From: Pectinophora gossypiella
Taxonomy: Eukaryota; Arthropoda; Insecta; Lepidoptera; Gelechiidae
Assembly: GCF_024362695.1 (NCBI RefSeq)
Contig: NC_065414.1
Location: 1,319,501 to 1,383,500, forward strand
DNA: 64,000 nt
Reading direction: 5' to 3'
Positions 19,631 through 30,594 of this stretch are shown here, one piece after another (position 1 is the first letter of the stretch; every line of letters starts with the position of its first letter). The translations under genes were made by a program, and so were the position numbers. Under the pieces are notes generated by a model, which saw only the letters and a list, made by a program, of their open reading frames with translations, was not told the origin of the DNA and did no database searches.

Positions 19631-19889
19631 GTCTTCTTCTTCTTCTATCGTATGGGTTGTGAGGTGAATTACCAACCTCAGCAACCCCGGTGTCAGGGTT
19701 ATTATTGAGCCGCCATCGGCCCCTGACATGGCTCATGTAACGATCACTCACTTACATCAGTAAGTAGTAACCGGGACCAACGGCTTAATGTGCCTTACGA
19801 ACCACGGATCATCTTACTTTCGGACAATCAGGTCAGATCAGCCTGTAATGTCCTAACCAAACTAGGGGCCACAAAGTGATTTTTTTTAA
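19631..19889 (-). mobile_element. SINE-A, near full length, head missing
   Basis: Antisense body, core (CGGGACCAACGGCTTAATGT, GCCTTACGAACCACGGATCA) and the pre-core TGTAATGTCCTAACCAAACT up to CACAAAGTGATTTTTTTTAA. The tRNA-like head is replaced by unrelated sequence. Confidence 0.85.
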
Positions 19890-20819
19890 TAATAGTCAAT
19901 TAGGGTCATAGTTCTTTGTGGAAAATTATGATTGAATGTTTGGGGGTTGTTACAGCACAACGCCTTCAGTGAATGAGGTAAAATATTGTTTTTATTATTC
20001 CTTGCTGTTACTGTTACCCTTTTGCTGTTATCACCCATCTAGTGTCTCGAGTTCATTTTGAAACTGAATTCTTAACTACATAAATGTAGGAAAGTGAGAA
20101 TAGTATGGAAGGATAATTAATGGGAATTTGATTGTTTATGGTATGAAAGGAGGATGGTTAATGAATGGGACGTAAGGCAGTTTTAAAAAGTAAGAAAGGG
20201 GAGTCGATGGTGCGATGTCGGTCGGGTTAGAGGATTTTGTTAAATATAAGAAGTAAAGGTATTTAAAATATCCCGTGTTATTCCTATATCCCCCATAAAT
20301 AGTATTAGATTTAGAACATTATTATCACTAGATCGTTAATCGTTCCTGTCCTACTAGTATTGTGCCGGTGTCGGCCTTAGAAGGCCGCCTGCAAATCACA
20401 TGATCAATATGGCCCCACTTCTTTGATTTACCACGTCCAGAATGCAAATGTTCTTCAAACAAGTACACTATTGGCTGTATTAGAATTAGAACAAATCCTG
20501 CTTTTATATATTATATACAAGTAATTGTTTTTAAAAGCCAAATTGTTGACGATATTTCAATAATTATTCCTTAAATTTATTTTACTTGTCAATTGTGGTT
20601 CCTTCTTATTTGCGAGTCGATGGCGATCGATATTAAATTCGTCATTCATTCATTTCGTTCATTTTTTCTTGTGGTTCATTGGCTTGGTACTCAAATGAGG
20701 AATTCATAAAAAGATTAAATAGAAAATAGAAAAGCTTTTTCGTTAAGTTTAGATCTTCTCTATTTAGTTATCTGAATTTCAGAACCCTAGTACACGACCC
20801 AATTGACCCGATCATTATA
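19890..20819. other. Unassigned AT-rich stretch
   Basis: No gene. GTGCCGGTGTCGGCCTTAGA with AGGCCGCC near 20360 forms a small GC-rich dyad. CATTCATTCATTTCGTTCAT is a short tandem near 20643. Confidence 0.35.
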
Positions 20820-20950
20820 GACGGCGATACGGCTCACCACCTATCACGTTGGTCTAACAGAAAGCTCAATGATGTGTGGGTACTTAGTTCATCTTGCGAT
20901 GGATGTACTACTAACTACCCCAATTGGGATACAGTCGTGAGTTTAAGTTA
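20820..20950 (+). mobile_element. SINE-F body fragment
   Basis: GACGGCGATACGGCTCACCA, CTATCACGTTGGTCTAACAG and CCCCAATTGGGATACAGTCG match the SINE-F body at 35720-35870. Confidence 0.7.
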
Positions 20951-21299
20951 TTTTACTTGTCTTTCCATTAGGAAAAATATAAATTATTATTGTACCTATT
21001 GCAGTTCTATCAATTTAAATTCAAACAAATTATATAGCAACTTAGTATTGGCTACTGTTGCATTGGATTAGATCCTGTTTTAATCAGCGGTTTTAAAGAT
21101 AAATTGCAGGTGATTTTTCTTATAAAATGTAATACAGTTTGATTCTTCTGAGATACATTGAAAAATACTCGTAATTTATTATTGCAAAATTGACAAAATA
21201 ATATTGTTATTAATTGATTTGGTCAGTTTGAATCAGATTTTGGTAATTTTTGAATTCTATAGAAAAATTACATTACTTACTCTTGATTCTCTCTGCTAA

Positions 21300-21500
21300 C
21301 ATAGATTCAGTATTCCGTATCGGATGGTCATCACGGGGTGTAAGAGATATCGTAACGAATACTAAGGTGGAAGATTCAGCACATTATTCTGAGTTAATAT
21401 CAAGTGGCATTTCATGTTGGAAAATTCATAATAATTTTAGTGTTATTTTCAGTTCCATACTTTTGCGTCGGAAAATTCCACTTGATATCAATTCACATCA
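21300..21500 (+). repeat. Repeat-M copy with inverted end
   Basis: CACGGGGTGTAAGAGATATC and ATTCTGAGTTAATATCAAGT match Repeat-M, which recurs at 43945, 50928 and 60070. The 3' end AATTCCACTTGATATCAATT is an inverted echo of ATATCAAGTGGCATTT, giving a local palindrome. Confidence 0.55.
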
Positions 21501-22110
21501 ATGGTTGGAATCACCCGAAAAGTTTCCGTTGCGAAGTCCCTAACAACACACTGTATACTGTTAATCTAATGCGATTTACAAGATTACATGAACCTAGATG
21601 TCCTAAATCGCCTCCTAAAAAGGCTATAACTAATTAGGTAAATAACTATGAAGCGTAAAATACATGCATAGAATTATGCAAAGGCGTAATAATGGTGGTC
21701 ATGAGACGCCAGTTAACGATATGCGCGGACGGTGATTGGCGCTTAGCTACAGTCGCTACGCATGCTCTATGCGCTTACGCAGCGCAATCGCGCAGGTATT
21801 TAATCACGCGTAATGTAATAAAACTACAAAGACTATTTCCTATACTTACAGTACAATAACTTAGAGTTCATAATATTAAGGGTAAACTGGAACTATTGAC
21901 TGTTGCTGCTGGGCTCAGCCATTGAATAAAGAATAATACTAATAAGTATAGTAAGGTAACTCCGCCCCGCCCCTATTCGTATCGCGCGCCGATCTCACCC
22001 CCTCTGTTAGTTTACTCTTAAATAGCCGTAAGCCGCTAATGAGTAAGGGACGTTAGTATTATATGATCTGTGGTAAGAGGGAGCGCTCTGTCTGTCTCTA
22101 TCGGTCTGTC
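21501..22110. other. Unassigned stretch
   Basis: A mixed-composition stretch with CG-rich words around 21715-21800 (GGACGGTGATTGGCGC). No exon or repeat recognised. Confidence 0.35.
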
Positions 22111-22490
22111 TCCGTCTGCCTCCGTCTGCCTCCGTCTGCCTCCGTCTGCCTCCGTCTGCCTCCGTCTGCCTCCGTCTGCCTCCGTCTGCCTCCGTCTGCC
22201 TCCGTCTGCCTCCGTCTGCCTCCGTCTGCCTCCGTCTGCCTCCGTCTGCCTCCGTCTGCCTCCGTCTGCCTCCGTCTGCCTCCGTCTGCCTCCGTCTGCC
22301 TCCGTCTGCCTCCGTCTGCCTCCGTCTGCCTCCGTCTGCCTCCGTCTGCCTCCGTCTGCCTCCGTCTGCCTCCGTCTGCCTCCGTCTGCCTCCGTCTGCC
22401 TCCGTCTGCCTCCGTCTGCCTCCGTCTGTCTCCGTCTGTCTCCGTCTGTCTCCGTCTGTCTCCGTCTGTCTCCGTCTGTCTCTGTCTGTC
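22111..22490. repeat. 10-bp minisatellite
   Basis: Thirty-one perfect tandem copies of TCCGTCTGCC (22111-22420) pass into six copies of the variant TCCGTCTGTC (22421-22480) and one TCTGTCTGTC. Because 10 is not a multiple of 3, the unit is read in all three frames and contains no stop on either strand. This produces four or five long but meaningless open frames across it. Confidence 0.98.
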
Positions 22491-22706
22491 TTGCTCGCAC
22501 TTAAGTGACCGGGTTGTGTGTCCGAGATGTGGCCGGCACAACCAACTATGTCACGCGCCTTCCAAATAATACACGCACACACACATATTTTATTCGGAAT
22601 CGTAATTATTTATTCAGTTATGATATGAAGACCTACACGGACATTGTCGCCGTCGCAGAAACTAGTCTGCAACTTTACTGCAATCCACAAGAATTAATGT
22701 ATAAAT

Positions 22707-23139
22707 GTCGTGGCCAGATCTTAGAATTGATCATTTCATGATGTGTTCGACCATTTCATGAAATGGTCATATTTCATGAAATAGCCAACTTAAGTTGACC
22801 ATATCGTTGAAACGTCAACGTTTAATGATATTTCAATCAATGTTTAAAAAGTGCGAATAGACGATTAATTTCTTAGGTTCAAAATTATTTACCTAATCGA
22901 TATGGAAAATCGATTCATCGATTATAATATCAATCAAGTTTTTAATATAATCGACACCAGCGCCACTACCGGTGGAAAATGTTACTAATTTTACGATATG
23001 ATTGCCAACGTTTGGCCATATCATGAAGTAAACGTTTTGTGTTCATTGATTAATTTGGGCAAACTACATCATGATGTGGCCTATGAATGATATTCTATTT
23101 CATTTCATGAAATGATTAATTCTAAGATCTGGCCACGAC
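22707..23139. mobile_element. MITE-J, 433 bp with ~33-bp terminal inverted repeats
   Basis: The left end GTCGTGGCCAGATCTTAGAA is repeated exactly in inverse at the right end (TTCTAAGATCTGGCCACGAC). The arms continue through ATTGATCATTTCATGA. The interior carries many ATTTCATGAAAT- and ATCATGA-type palindromes. There is no ORF, so it would be non-autonomous. TSD not certain. Confidence 0.8.
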
Positions 23140-23667
23140 GTAGATACCTACTCTTCACAATAGTAGGTAGTAAGATACCTACATACTTTGGCGCCATAGC
23201 ACGCGCCTGCGCACTCTATGACGAATGGTACACTTGCCATTGGATAATAAAATCGATATTGCAACGATTCGACATCGATTGCGCAGAAGTTGTCACGCGA
23301 AGGTTACCCGCTAGGTGTTACTATGATTTATAGTAGCTAACAAGTGCAAAAATACCTATAAAGGCTAATTATATTTATGTGCAATGCTACACCGACAAGA
23401 GCGTGGCTCTTAAATTGATGATGATGATGATATTATATTATTGGAATTAGTATATTACTTTTAGAGTTCCGGAGTTCAACTTCAAATTACACATAGGCCC
23501 CGATTCCTGCAGACAACTAATTTTATTATATTATGTAAAATAATAATGTATTTTCTTTAAGTAATTGATCAAATATACAAAAGTGTTTACTAAGTTTCCA
23601 TATTTAATGTTACAAATAAACGTACAAATAATCCTTTACAAAGCATTTTTTTATATGTAGTTTCTAA
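23140..23667. other. Mostly unassigned
   Basis: GCTACACCGACAAGAGCGTG and GCTCTTAAATTGATGATGAT at 23390-23430 is an RTE-B-type 3' terminus. GGCCCCGATTCCTGCAGACA at 23495 is the outer end of MITE-H. The rest is unassigned. Confidence 0.5.
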
Positions 23668-23897
23668 TACATACATAAACTCACGCCTATTTCCCACCGG
23701 GGTAAGCAGAGACTATTGAATTCCATTTGCTTCGATCCTGACACACTTCTCTTGCTTCCTCCACATTCATCAATCGCTTCATACCATACACGGACGCCGG
23801 TTCAGAATAGATCGTATTAAATCTTTTCTAAGGACATCTCCAATTTGGTCAATGTAAGTCCTTCTCGGTCTTCCTCTGCCAGCCCTACCATCAACTA
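23668..23897 (-). mobile_element. RTE-A 3' coding fragment
   Basis: Antisense of the RTE-A C-terminus: ACTCACGCCTATTTCCCACC, CTTCGATCCTGACACACTTC and GGTCTTCCTCTGCCAGCCCT. It preserves the region corresponding to GRPRRTY...CQDRSKWNS with little damage. Confidence 0.85.
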
Positions 23898-23944
23898 ATA
23901 ATAAAAAATAGTAAAAATAATATTTAAATAGGAAGTTGTCAATA

Positions 23945-24122
23945 GCTTCCGACTATGCCAGTACACACAAATCCTGGAAAGCACGTGATATCAATTTATT
24001 ATCTATGATTCCAACTCATAAAGTAGAATTCTGTGGTTTAGAGCCCGAGTTAGGATTCGAACCCGTAACACTGCGATGTAAGCCACACATTCTCCGAACA
24101 GGGTTATCACGGATCCACACTC
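23945..24122 (-). mobile_element. SINE-E 5' half
   Basis: On the minus strand the tRNA-like head with GGGTTCGAATCC is followed by the SINE-E body as far as the GTGATATC...TTTCC word. The 3' half is absent. Confidence 0.75.
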
Positions 24123-24125
24123 ACA

Positions 24126-24510
24126 ATGGAATGCATATTTATCTATTATTGTTATTTGTGTGATTCAAGTTTCTGTTAAAATATCTGATAAATGATAACA
24201 TTTTATCTGTGGAATTTTGTGAAAATCTAAATCCGTGATTTTGTTTGCAATGATAAGGCTAATTATCATTAGCGGGGATCAGAATAATTAAAACAACGTT
24301 TCTTAATTAGAAAGAAAGACAGAAACATTTATTACTTCCGGACACCACAGACACAGACAGACAGGTACATTATATTCAGCGCAGGACAGAAACCACACGG
24401 AAATCAATACACAGAAAAAAAGAAAAAAAAACCAAAACAAAAAGAAAACCAAGATCAAAAATCATTAACAAAAAAGAAAAACAAACCAAAATCAATAATT
24501 AGGTACATAA
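24126..24510. other. A-rich unassigned stretch
   Basis: AGAAAGAAAGACAGAAACAT followed by a long A/C-rich run (24330-24500) may be an inverted LINE tail, but no diagnostic end is visible. Confidence 0.35.
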
Positions 24511-24520
24511 TTAATTAAGA

Positions 24521-24671
24521 CACGTTAAGCCGTTGGTCGCGGTTACTGCTTAGTACTGATGTAAGTGGTCTTTACATGAGCCATGTCAGGGACGTTTGGA
24601 GGCTCAATAGTAACCCTGACACCAGGGTTGATGAGGTAGGTACTCCACCTCACAACCCACACGATAGAAGA
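24521..24671 (+). mobile_element. SINE-A, 5'-truncated in the core
   Basis: It begins CACGTTAAGCCGTTGGTCGC inside the core and runs through the complete A body to CACACGATAGAAGA. Confidence 0.9.
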
Positions 24672-24957
24672 CAATATATCAGCCACTGCATCCATCAAAG
24701 TACCATACATCTTACATTGTAACCCATCAGAATACGATATGTTAATAATTTTACTGCCAAAGGCATAAAGTCAGCACTCAGTAGGTATTATGCTTTAGAG
24801 TCGATCAGCCAATGGTAGGAAGACAAATGTCATGCAGTCAATACTGGGTCGTAATGTGTGTGTGGTAAGGAATAATAAAATACACTTGACCTGATAATCA
24901 GTTGAGATTTTTATACGACTCAAATGGTGAGCAAAGTACGAATTTAGTTCAATACAA

Positions 24958-25140
24958 TCATCACTAATTTAAGAGCCACGCTCTTGTCGGTGTAGCATTC
25001 TCCATTCTTGTCTATCAAAGACCAATTCCTTCACCTCCTTATAAGACACGACGTTCACCTTCTCTTTAATCTGTTTTATGTACTTAAGCTCTTCTTGGTC
25101 TTCCCCTTCCTCTCTTTCCTTCTATCCTTTTAATAAATTC
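24958..25140 (-). mobile_element. RTE-B 3' end, 5'-truncated
   Basis: TAATTTAAGAGCCACGCTCT, TGTCGGTGTAGCATTCTCCA and CTCTTCTTGGTCTTCCCCTT are the antisense of the RTE-B C-terminus. The equivalent of KGKRGRGRPRRAY is still visible in the antisense translation. Confidence 0.8.
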
Positions 25141-25274
25141 ATCGTGTCTTCAAGTGTTCAATCACCTTGTTATGTTACTTGTTTAATTTAATTCTACTAC
25201 AACACAATTTATCCTACAAACTTTAGCAAAATACCAACACAATAAATCATTCAATCAGAAAGAAACATCCACGT

Positions 25275-25352
25275 TCATTCATCCACGTAAATTGCAATAT
25301 TGCCTTCAAAGATGAATTGCTTCGATGTGGCCATTTTAACCTCCCAAAACGC
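25275..25352. mobile_element. MITE-I one-arm fragment
   Basis: AATTGCAATATTGCCTTCAA and ATGTGGCCATTTTAACCTCC match one arm of MITE-I. The other arm is missing. Confidence 0.65.
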
Positions 25353-25549
25353 GCAAATTTAATTATTATGTACTATTAATTACGAGCTAAACGTTTGTAA
25401 TCTACATTTATCGTCACCCAATGCACTTAAAATTCCACAGATAAATAAATTGTATCGCGAAATTAGCAATTTCCGGAGTGTGTCGATCGAAAGATACAGA
25501 GTTAAAATAGTGTTCCTAACTCATGTAATTATTACATAATGTACGGGCA

Positions 25550-25710
25550 CGGGTACTAATAGGTATGTGTACACTTTGAAACCATGTCACATTTACTTTT
25601 TGGACTTATTATTTATTCGTAGTTTTGGACAAATTACGTAAGTCTCATTAAATGACAAATATGATAGTGCGACAGGGTTCTAGTGGGTACATGATACTGC
25701 TCTAGACTGT
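25550..25710 (-). repeat. Repeat-P copy
   Basis: Antisense of the block at 8010-8152: ACTTTGAAACCATGTCACAT, CGTAAGTCTCATTAAATGAC and ATAGTGCGACAGGGTTC. Class unknown. It ends near GTACATGATACTGCTC. Confidence 0.6.
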
Positions 25711-25767
25711 GCAACCACCAACCATGTAAATTTGAAGTAAAGTTGAAGAAGTCTCAATTCGTGAGCT

Positions 25768-25890
25768 CCTTACAGTCTCAAATCCCGGTGGGGACATATC
25801 ACAATTTGTGATATCTAATTTGGTTAGGACATTGCAGGCTGATCACCCTTATCAGTGCCTCGGCACGTTAGGCAGTTGGTCCCGTACGAC
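25768..25890 (+). mobile_element. SINE-A fragment (B box to core)
   Basis: CAAATCCCGGTGGGGACATA, AATTTGGTTAGGACATTGCA and CTCGGCACGTTAGGCAGTTG. Both ends are lost. Confidence 0.75.
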
Positions 25891-25918
25891 TTGTATCCGC
25901 GTAAATGGCATATCCGTT

Positions 25919-26224
25919 GTTTCTCATCCCCCTAGCATTATGCCGTTTTTCACATCCGCTTATCTAACCTCAAGATTTCACATGTTAGGTTTTTTACAGA
26001 AGCGACTGCCTGTCTGACCTCCCAACCCGCGAAGGGAAAACCATCCCTATACAGGTTATGTCACACACCTCCAAAACTGCATTTCTCGAGAATGTGGGTC
26101 TTTTCCTTCACCGCTGAGCACGTCATAATCATTTATGATCCAAACATGAATTCGAAAACAAATTCGATAATCATTGCTGGATTCGAACCTGCGACCTCAG
26201 TGAGAGGCAAGCGTTCTATATCCG
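25919..26224 (-). mobile_element. SINE-D, near full length
   Basis: On the minus strand: AACGCTTGCCTCTCACTGAG, GTCGCAGGTTCGAATCCAGC (B box), ATGTTTGGATCATAAATGAT, TATGACGTGCTCAGCGGTG, the CAGGCAGTCGCTTCTG block and CGGCATAATGCTAGGGGGAT. The organisation matches a widespread lepidopteran tRNA-derived SINE. The exact published name is not checked. Confidence 0.85.
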
Positions 26225-26350
26225 CTGTTTCTATTGGTCAAAATCCTTCAATATAATTCGCGCTAACCCCTGCCGCCTGTGCACCAGTGGTTGAAGAGTG
26301 TCTTGCGCCGCTTCCGTGGCGCAGAACTCGTGCCGTGGAACCGTCCGTAA
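26219..26350 (+). repeat. GC-rich repeat U, copy 1
   Basis: TATTGGTCAAAATCCTTCAA then TATAATTCGCGC and TTCCGTGGCGCAGAACTCGT recur in altered form at 26848-26930. Confidence 0.5.
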
Positions 26351-26764
26351 GAGACAGGTGTTCATTCGTTCTTTCCGCATGCCCATATAAGTCTTCATCT
26401 GTTTAACCTAGCCGACCAAACAAATTGTCACTTCCATAAATGTAACGAAATCAAAATTCCTACACTAATGTAGTTATTCTGCTCGAGTTGTAAACTGTGA
26501 GGAATTTACTCAGCATCGCGAATGAATTAATTGAATACAACCACCGGTGGCTATGGGTATAGTCGGCCACGTAAATCTGTGAACTATTTTATCGATCAAT
26601 GCAAGCTTACAACAGAGCATCGCATGCTGATCTAAGCACCAGATGTAATGGTAAATTTCAATCACTGGTAAAATTGTATTTTTCTTCACTGATAAATATT
26701 ATCTCATCTTTAGTCTTGCTATTACAATTTGATCAGCAAGGTCAGCATGGCAACTGCGCCGCGC

Positions 26765-26930
26765 GCGTTGCGCGACGTGAATCATATCGAGGGCTTCGGC
26801 CAATAAACGCAGCGATTGCTATCTACGTAGATAAACGTGGTGCGGCTATTGGTCAAAACCCTCGATATAATACGCGCCGTGCGTAGTTCGGTTTCCGTGC
26901 CGCGAGAACTCCGTGGAATTCAACTTCTTA
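26765..26930 (+). repeat. GC-rich repeat U, copy 2, with hairpin
   Basis: GCGCGTTGCGCGACGTGAAT leads into a dyad. TATCGAGGGCTTCGGCCAAT pairs with ATTGGTCAAAACCCTCGATA around the perfect 14-bp centre TATCTACGTAGATA (26819-26832). No coding frame is supported. Confidence 0.6.
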
Positions 26931-26934
26931 ATTC

Positions 26935-27115
26935 TGTCGGGTTATTGGTTAATATAACATTTTGGAAGGATTTTTTAAACTTCTGCTTAAAATTGACATA
27001 ATGTTCCATAAGTTTTATGACTGTCGATTACCCGTCCCTTTCCTTTTCGGTGGTTAAGAAAATGACGACAACTTAAAATAAAATTCGATGGTGTGTACCA
27101 GAATTCAGCACTATT
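26935..27115. mobile_element. MITE-H right-half fragment
   Basis: TAATTCTGTCGGGTTATTGG, GTTCCATAAGTTTTATGACT, GTCCCTTTCCTTTTCGGTGG and AACTTAAAATAAAATTCGAT follow the MITE-H order. The left arm is missing. Confidence 0.75.
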
Positions 27116-28489
27116 ATCCGTATGCATTACAGTCGATTTCAACTACAAAGTAGACTATACAAGATTAGTTTTTTAATACTCTCACGTACCTACAACACGG
27201 AAACAATGTTACAAGTCGCATAACACGTGGCTCTTTTAATATAATATTTATAATCTCAACTAATTCTCACAACTGACTATACCGATCGATCACAGGCAAG
27301 TCTAGACCTGGCGCCACACGCTAGGTGCCTAGATATCCTATGTAACGCTAATATTGATCACTTTAGATTACCTAGCTCAACTAACCGAGTATGATCGCAT
27401 TTACACTTCAGCGCCTATGCGCATACTTATAATATGTTAAAATAGATCGTGTATAACAAACGTTAGAAGAATTAAGACGATTTAAAATGAAAAGTTTAAA
27501 TTAATTGCACATTAATTTTCAAAAACTAATTGTAAACGCATAAATATAAATGCAGACAAATGTATATGCACATGGCGACGAATGGCTGATTAATAATTGT
27601 TTTATAGTAAAGTATTTGTGAATTTTCGATAATTGCATGCTAATATAAATAATAGTAGAAATAATAATAATTTGCACAGTCTATCGTTTTTGTGCAAACT
27701 TTTTGCACATGTAATATTCATAATTATTTATTTCATATATTTGTAATATTATAATTATAAAATTGGTTTACATGTTGCACGATAGTTCTAGAATGCAGAC
27801 GGAGATCGCAAGGACATTTAGTTAAGGTATTAAACCAAAACTAAATAAATTATAGCGAAGGATATATTGCTTCTGTATCTTTAGTACATTTTATGGTACT
27901 TTAATAGGCTGCACCTCAAAAGTACTAAAGTTTAACTATTCTATATTATAGTTATAGATATATCATAGCTAGTTAATTAAATAGTCGTCATACTGGCGGA
28001 TGAACCCCCTGTGTTCAATGTACCTAACACGTGCGATGTTGCAGTGGTGACGAAAGACAGACCTATAGGTGACAAAAAAGATTCCTTTCTTCCATTTAAC
28101 TTATTTATGAATTTTAATAAAGAAAAATTGAATAATATGTGGGACGTTCTGTCACGTTTTTCTATGCCGTCACAGGTTGCTTTCATACAGATTCAGTAGT
28201 AATTTCGTATTCCGACGTTTAGTAAAAAGTAACTGATTTGACTAGTTTGAAACTACACTATTCTTATGTCACTTTAACCTTTGACAGACATAGACCCTTC
28301 ATAGGAGTAGGTAGGGCCATCTGTACGATATGTGTTTAAGTATATAAGTATTTTTTTATGTTCTGTTATGGTCGAAAAAGCATAAATTGATTTGATTTGG
28401 CCCTACCGAAATTTACAATTAGGCAAACTGTTCTATTTACCTGATATTTGTTGCGTCATTTTAATAACATAAGCTTACGTCTATAGGGG
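27116..28489. other. Unassigned AT-rich stretch
   Basis: No gene recognised. Small frames at 27977-28199 on both strands are unsupported. The region looks like unique intergenic or intronic DNA. Confidence 0.4.
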
Positions 28490-28712
28490 TATTGAGGTAC
28501 ACCCATCGCAAGATGAATTAAGTACCCACACCTCACCGAGCTTCCTGTTAGGTGAACCATATCGCCGTCTATAATGGTCGAGCCAAATGTGTTAGTGAAA
28601 ACTGCACTTAAAATAAATTAATAACTCATTGCTGCAAGTCCAGTACCGGGGTTCGAACCGACGCTCTCCCATTGAGAACCAAGCCGATGAACCACAAGAC
28701 CACAGTCAGTTT
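28490..28712 (-). mobile_element. SINE-F, near full length
   Basis: On the minus strand the head TGTGGTCTTGTGGTTCATCG and B box GGTTCGAACCCCGGTAC lead to ACTTGCAGCAATGAG. The body has GACGGCGATATGGTTCACC and CATCTTGCGATGGGTGTACC. This shows that the head at 15.3 kb and the body at 20.8 kb belong to one element. Confidence 0.8.
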
Positions 28713-28724
28713 CGTTTCCTGTGC

Positions 28725-28916
28725 CGAGGTTTTCGTTGCAGCTTCTTTTCCCCACCGGCTATACAGGTTGTGAGAAGCTGCAGTAGTTTTAGGCAGATGA
28801 GACGTTCTTTATGTAAAAATGACGATCAAAGTGTAACTACGTTTGTTACCTACTATATATTATGATAAATACAAATAAATATATGAATATGAATAAAGAT
28901 ATTTTTGAATTTGAAA
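28725..28916 (+). mobile_element. LINE 3' end of family R
   Basis: GTTGCAGCTTCTTTTCCCCA, CCGGCTATACAGGTTGTGAG and AAGCTGCAGTAGTTTTAGGC end in GAATAAAGATATTTTTGAAT. It lies head-to-head against SINE-F. Confidence 0.8.
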
Positions 28917-29263
28917 TACGAAGCAAACGCAAGTTTTCCGACCTAACTTCGTCGCGAAACATAACAACATTGTACTACGGAAGTATAAAAAACATGATTT
29001 GCAATGTTATTATATCCCTCATGTGTCCCTCTACCCCGCTATACCAGCTGAACAGGCTAGCATGCGCCGGCGCCGCGCTGACGACTTTCCGCGGATACTC
29101 GACTAGATCGCCGCGCTAATTGATAGCTCAGTTTCACACGTGTAAACAACATGTTTATACGAATATAATTAGCTGTGGGCCGCGCCTTCTTTCGAAACCT
29201 CTTCACCTATTTGTCGGCGACCGGACTCTTCGATTTGCTTGTACTGGTACACTGAAAAAATAA
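28917..29263. other. Unassigned stretch with GC-rich part
   Basis: GC-rich sequence at about 29045-29120 (GCATGCGCCGGCGCCGCGCT) stands out from the AT-rich background. No splice-flanked exon is convincing. Confidence 0.35.
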
Positions 29264-29264
29264 C

Positions 29265-29489
29265 GGCCTCTGTGGTCCAGTGGTTGAGCACTCACGATCC
29301 AGAGGCCCCGGCTTCGAATCCCAGTGAAGACATATCACAAAAATCACTTTTTGATCTAGTTTGGGTGATGTAAGTCTATAGTCATTACATGAGCCATGTC
29401 AGGGGCCTTTGGCGGCTCAGTAATAACCCTGACAACAGGGTTGATGAGTTTGGTATTCCACCTCACAACCCACACGATAAGAAGAAGCT
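29265..29489 (+). mobile_element. SINE-A, internally deleted
   Basis: The head GTGGTCCAGTGGTTGAGC and GCTTCGAATCCCAGTGAAG is joined to the body at TAGTCATTACATGAGCCATG. The core with its hairpin is deleted. The end is CACACGATAAGAAGAAG. Confidence 0.85.
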
Positions 29490-29509
29490 AGGGGGATGAT
29501 GAATCCCTA

Positions 29510-29565
29510 AGAAACAGTCAAAGGCAACTTGCAGCCACTCTTGATACGAAGTCCTAATAAGATAA
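29510..29565 (+). repeat. Repeat-O fragment
   Basis: AGTCAAAGGCAACTTGCAGC and CACTCTTGATACGAAGTCCT match the centre of Repeat-O. Confidence 0.55.
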
Positions 29566-29901
29566 ATGAAGCGTGAGATGCTTGTCATAGTCCAACTACT
29601 AAAATCCATATCTCCCAAATAAGGTTTTATGATATAAACCGTAAACACATAGTAGTGAATATTACGACCTGTCAATTTATTTGCGTCGGATTTAGTGCAA
29701 TAATAACAACAGTTTATGACCAAGTAACATCGTTAATTTTATGATTAATGTAAACAAAATCACATAAATCAATTGCTTACCTTTTGAGGCACCTTTTGTA
29801 CAATCAACTTTATTTATGGCACTATAAACTAAATACTATTACGATGACAATTTCCGAATGGAATTATGCGAGTGGTGCTAAAGTTAGGTAGTACTTATTC
29901 A

Positions 29902-30300
29902 TCATCATCAATTTAAGAGCCACGCTCTTGTCGGTGTAGCATTTTCCATTCCAGTCTATCAAAGGCCAATTCCTTGACTTCCCTATAAGACACGACGTTA
30001 ACCTTTTCTTTAATCTGTTCCATGTAAGCTCTTCTTGGTCTTCCCCTTCCTCTCTTTCCTTGTAGCTTCCCTCCTATGATGTTTTTAATAAATTCGTCGT
30101 GTCTTATTAGGTGTCCAATCATCTTGCCTCTTCTGTCCTCATCAATTCTCAGTATTTGTCTTTTTTCCCTTACTCTTACTAGCACTTCCTCATTTGTAAC
30201 TCTTTCTGTCCAACTTATTCTTTCCATCCTCCTCCAACACCACATTTCAAAGGCCTCGAGTCTCTCTCTCTCTGTCCTTTTATGTCAGTGTCCAAGTTTC
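29902..30300 (-). pseudogene. RTE-B LINE C-terminal region
   Basis: The minus-strand frame from 30245 to 29913 reads MWCWRRMERISWTERVTNEE, then RRGKMIGHLIRHDEFIKNII and KGKRGRGRPRRAY...EQIKEKV. Upstream sequence to about 30300 (TWTLT-like, with a CT-rich expansion) is out of frame. The 3' end is GCTACACCGACAAGAGCGTG, GCTCTTAAATTGATGATGAT. The GHLxRH...GRGRPR pattern is the C-terminal extension of RTE-type LINE proteins. It has no catalytic domain. Confidence 0.85.
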
Positions 30301-30594
30301 ACACTACTTATTAAATACCGAATTATCCTGATTCTACCACGGAATAGACGAAAGAGATTGGAAGGGCCCAGTGAGTGCGAAACGCACGCCATACAAGTAT
30401 GAGCAAATAGTTGTAGAATTCATACTTCAATTTTGCATTCCACTCGTCCGCAAACTTTACGATGTACGGAGCTCCGCGATAGTATATTAAAAGGTCGTCT
30501 TGTTCGTTATAACCTGTAGGACAAAAAATCAAATATCAACAATCAACTATGATGCAAAGAAATCTCTCTTTATTACAGGAAAGCAAGCAAGCAG
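30301..30594. other. Unassigned stretch
   Basis: No gene or repeat recognised. A 69-codon minus-strand frame is unsupported. Confidence 0.35.

Noticed and set aside
22111..22490. CRISPR-like array
   Set aside because: The units are 10 bp with no spacers, and the genome is animal. The 51-bp and 73-bp arrays likewise lack repeat/spacer structure.
22007..22582. Several long overlapping open frames on both strands (up to 191 codons)
   Set aside because: They are artefacts of the stop-free 10-bp repeat read in all frames. There is no start context, codon bias or conserved domain.
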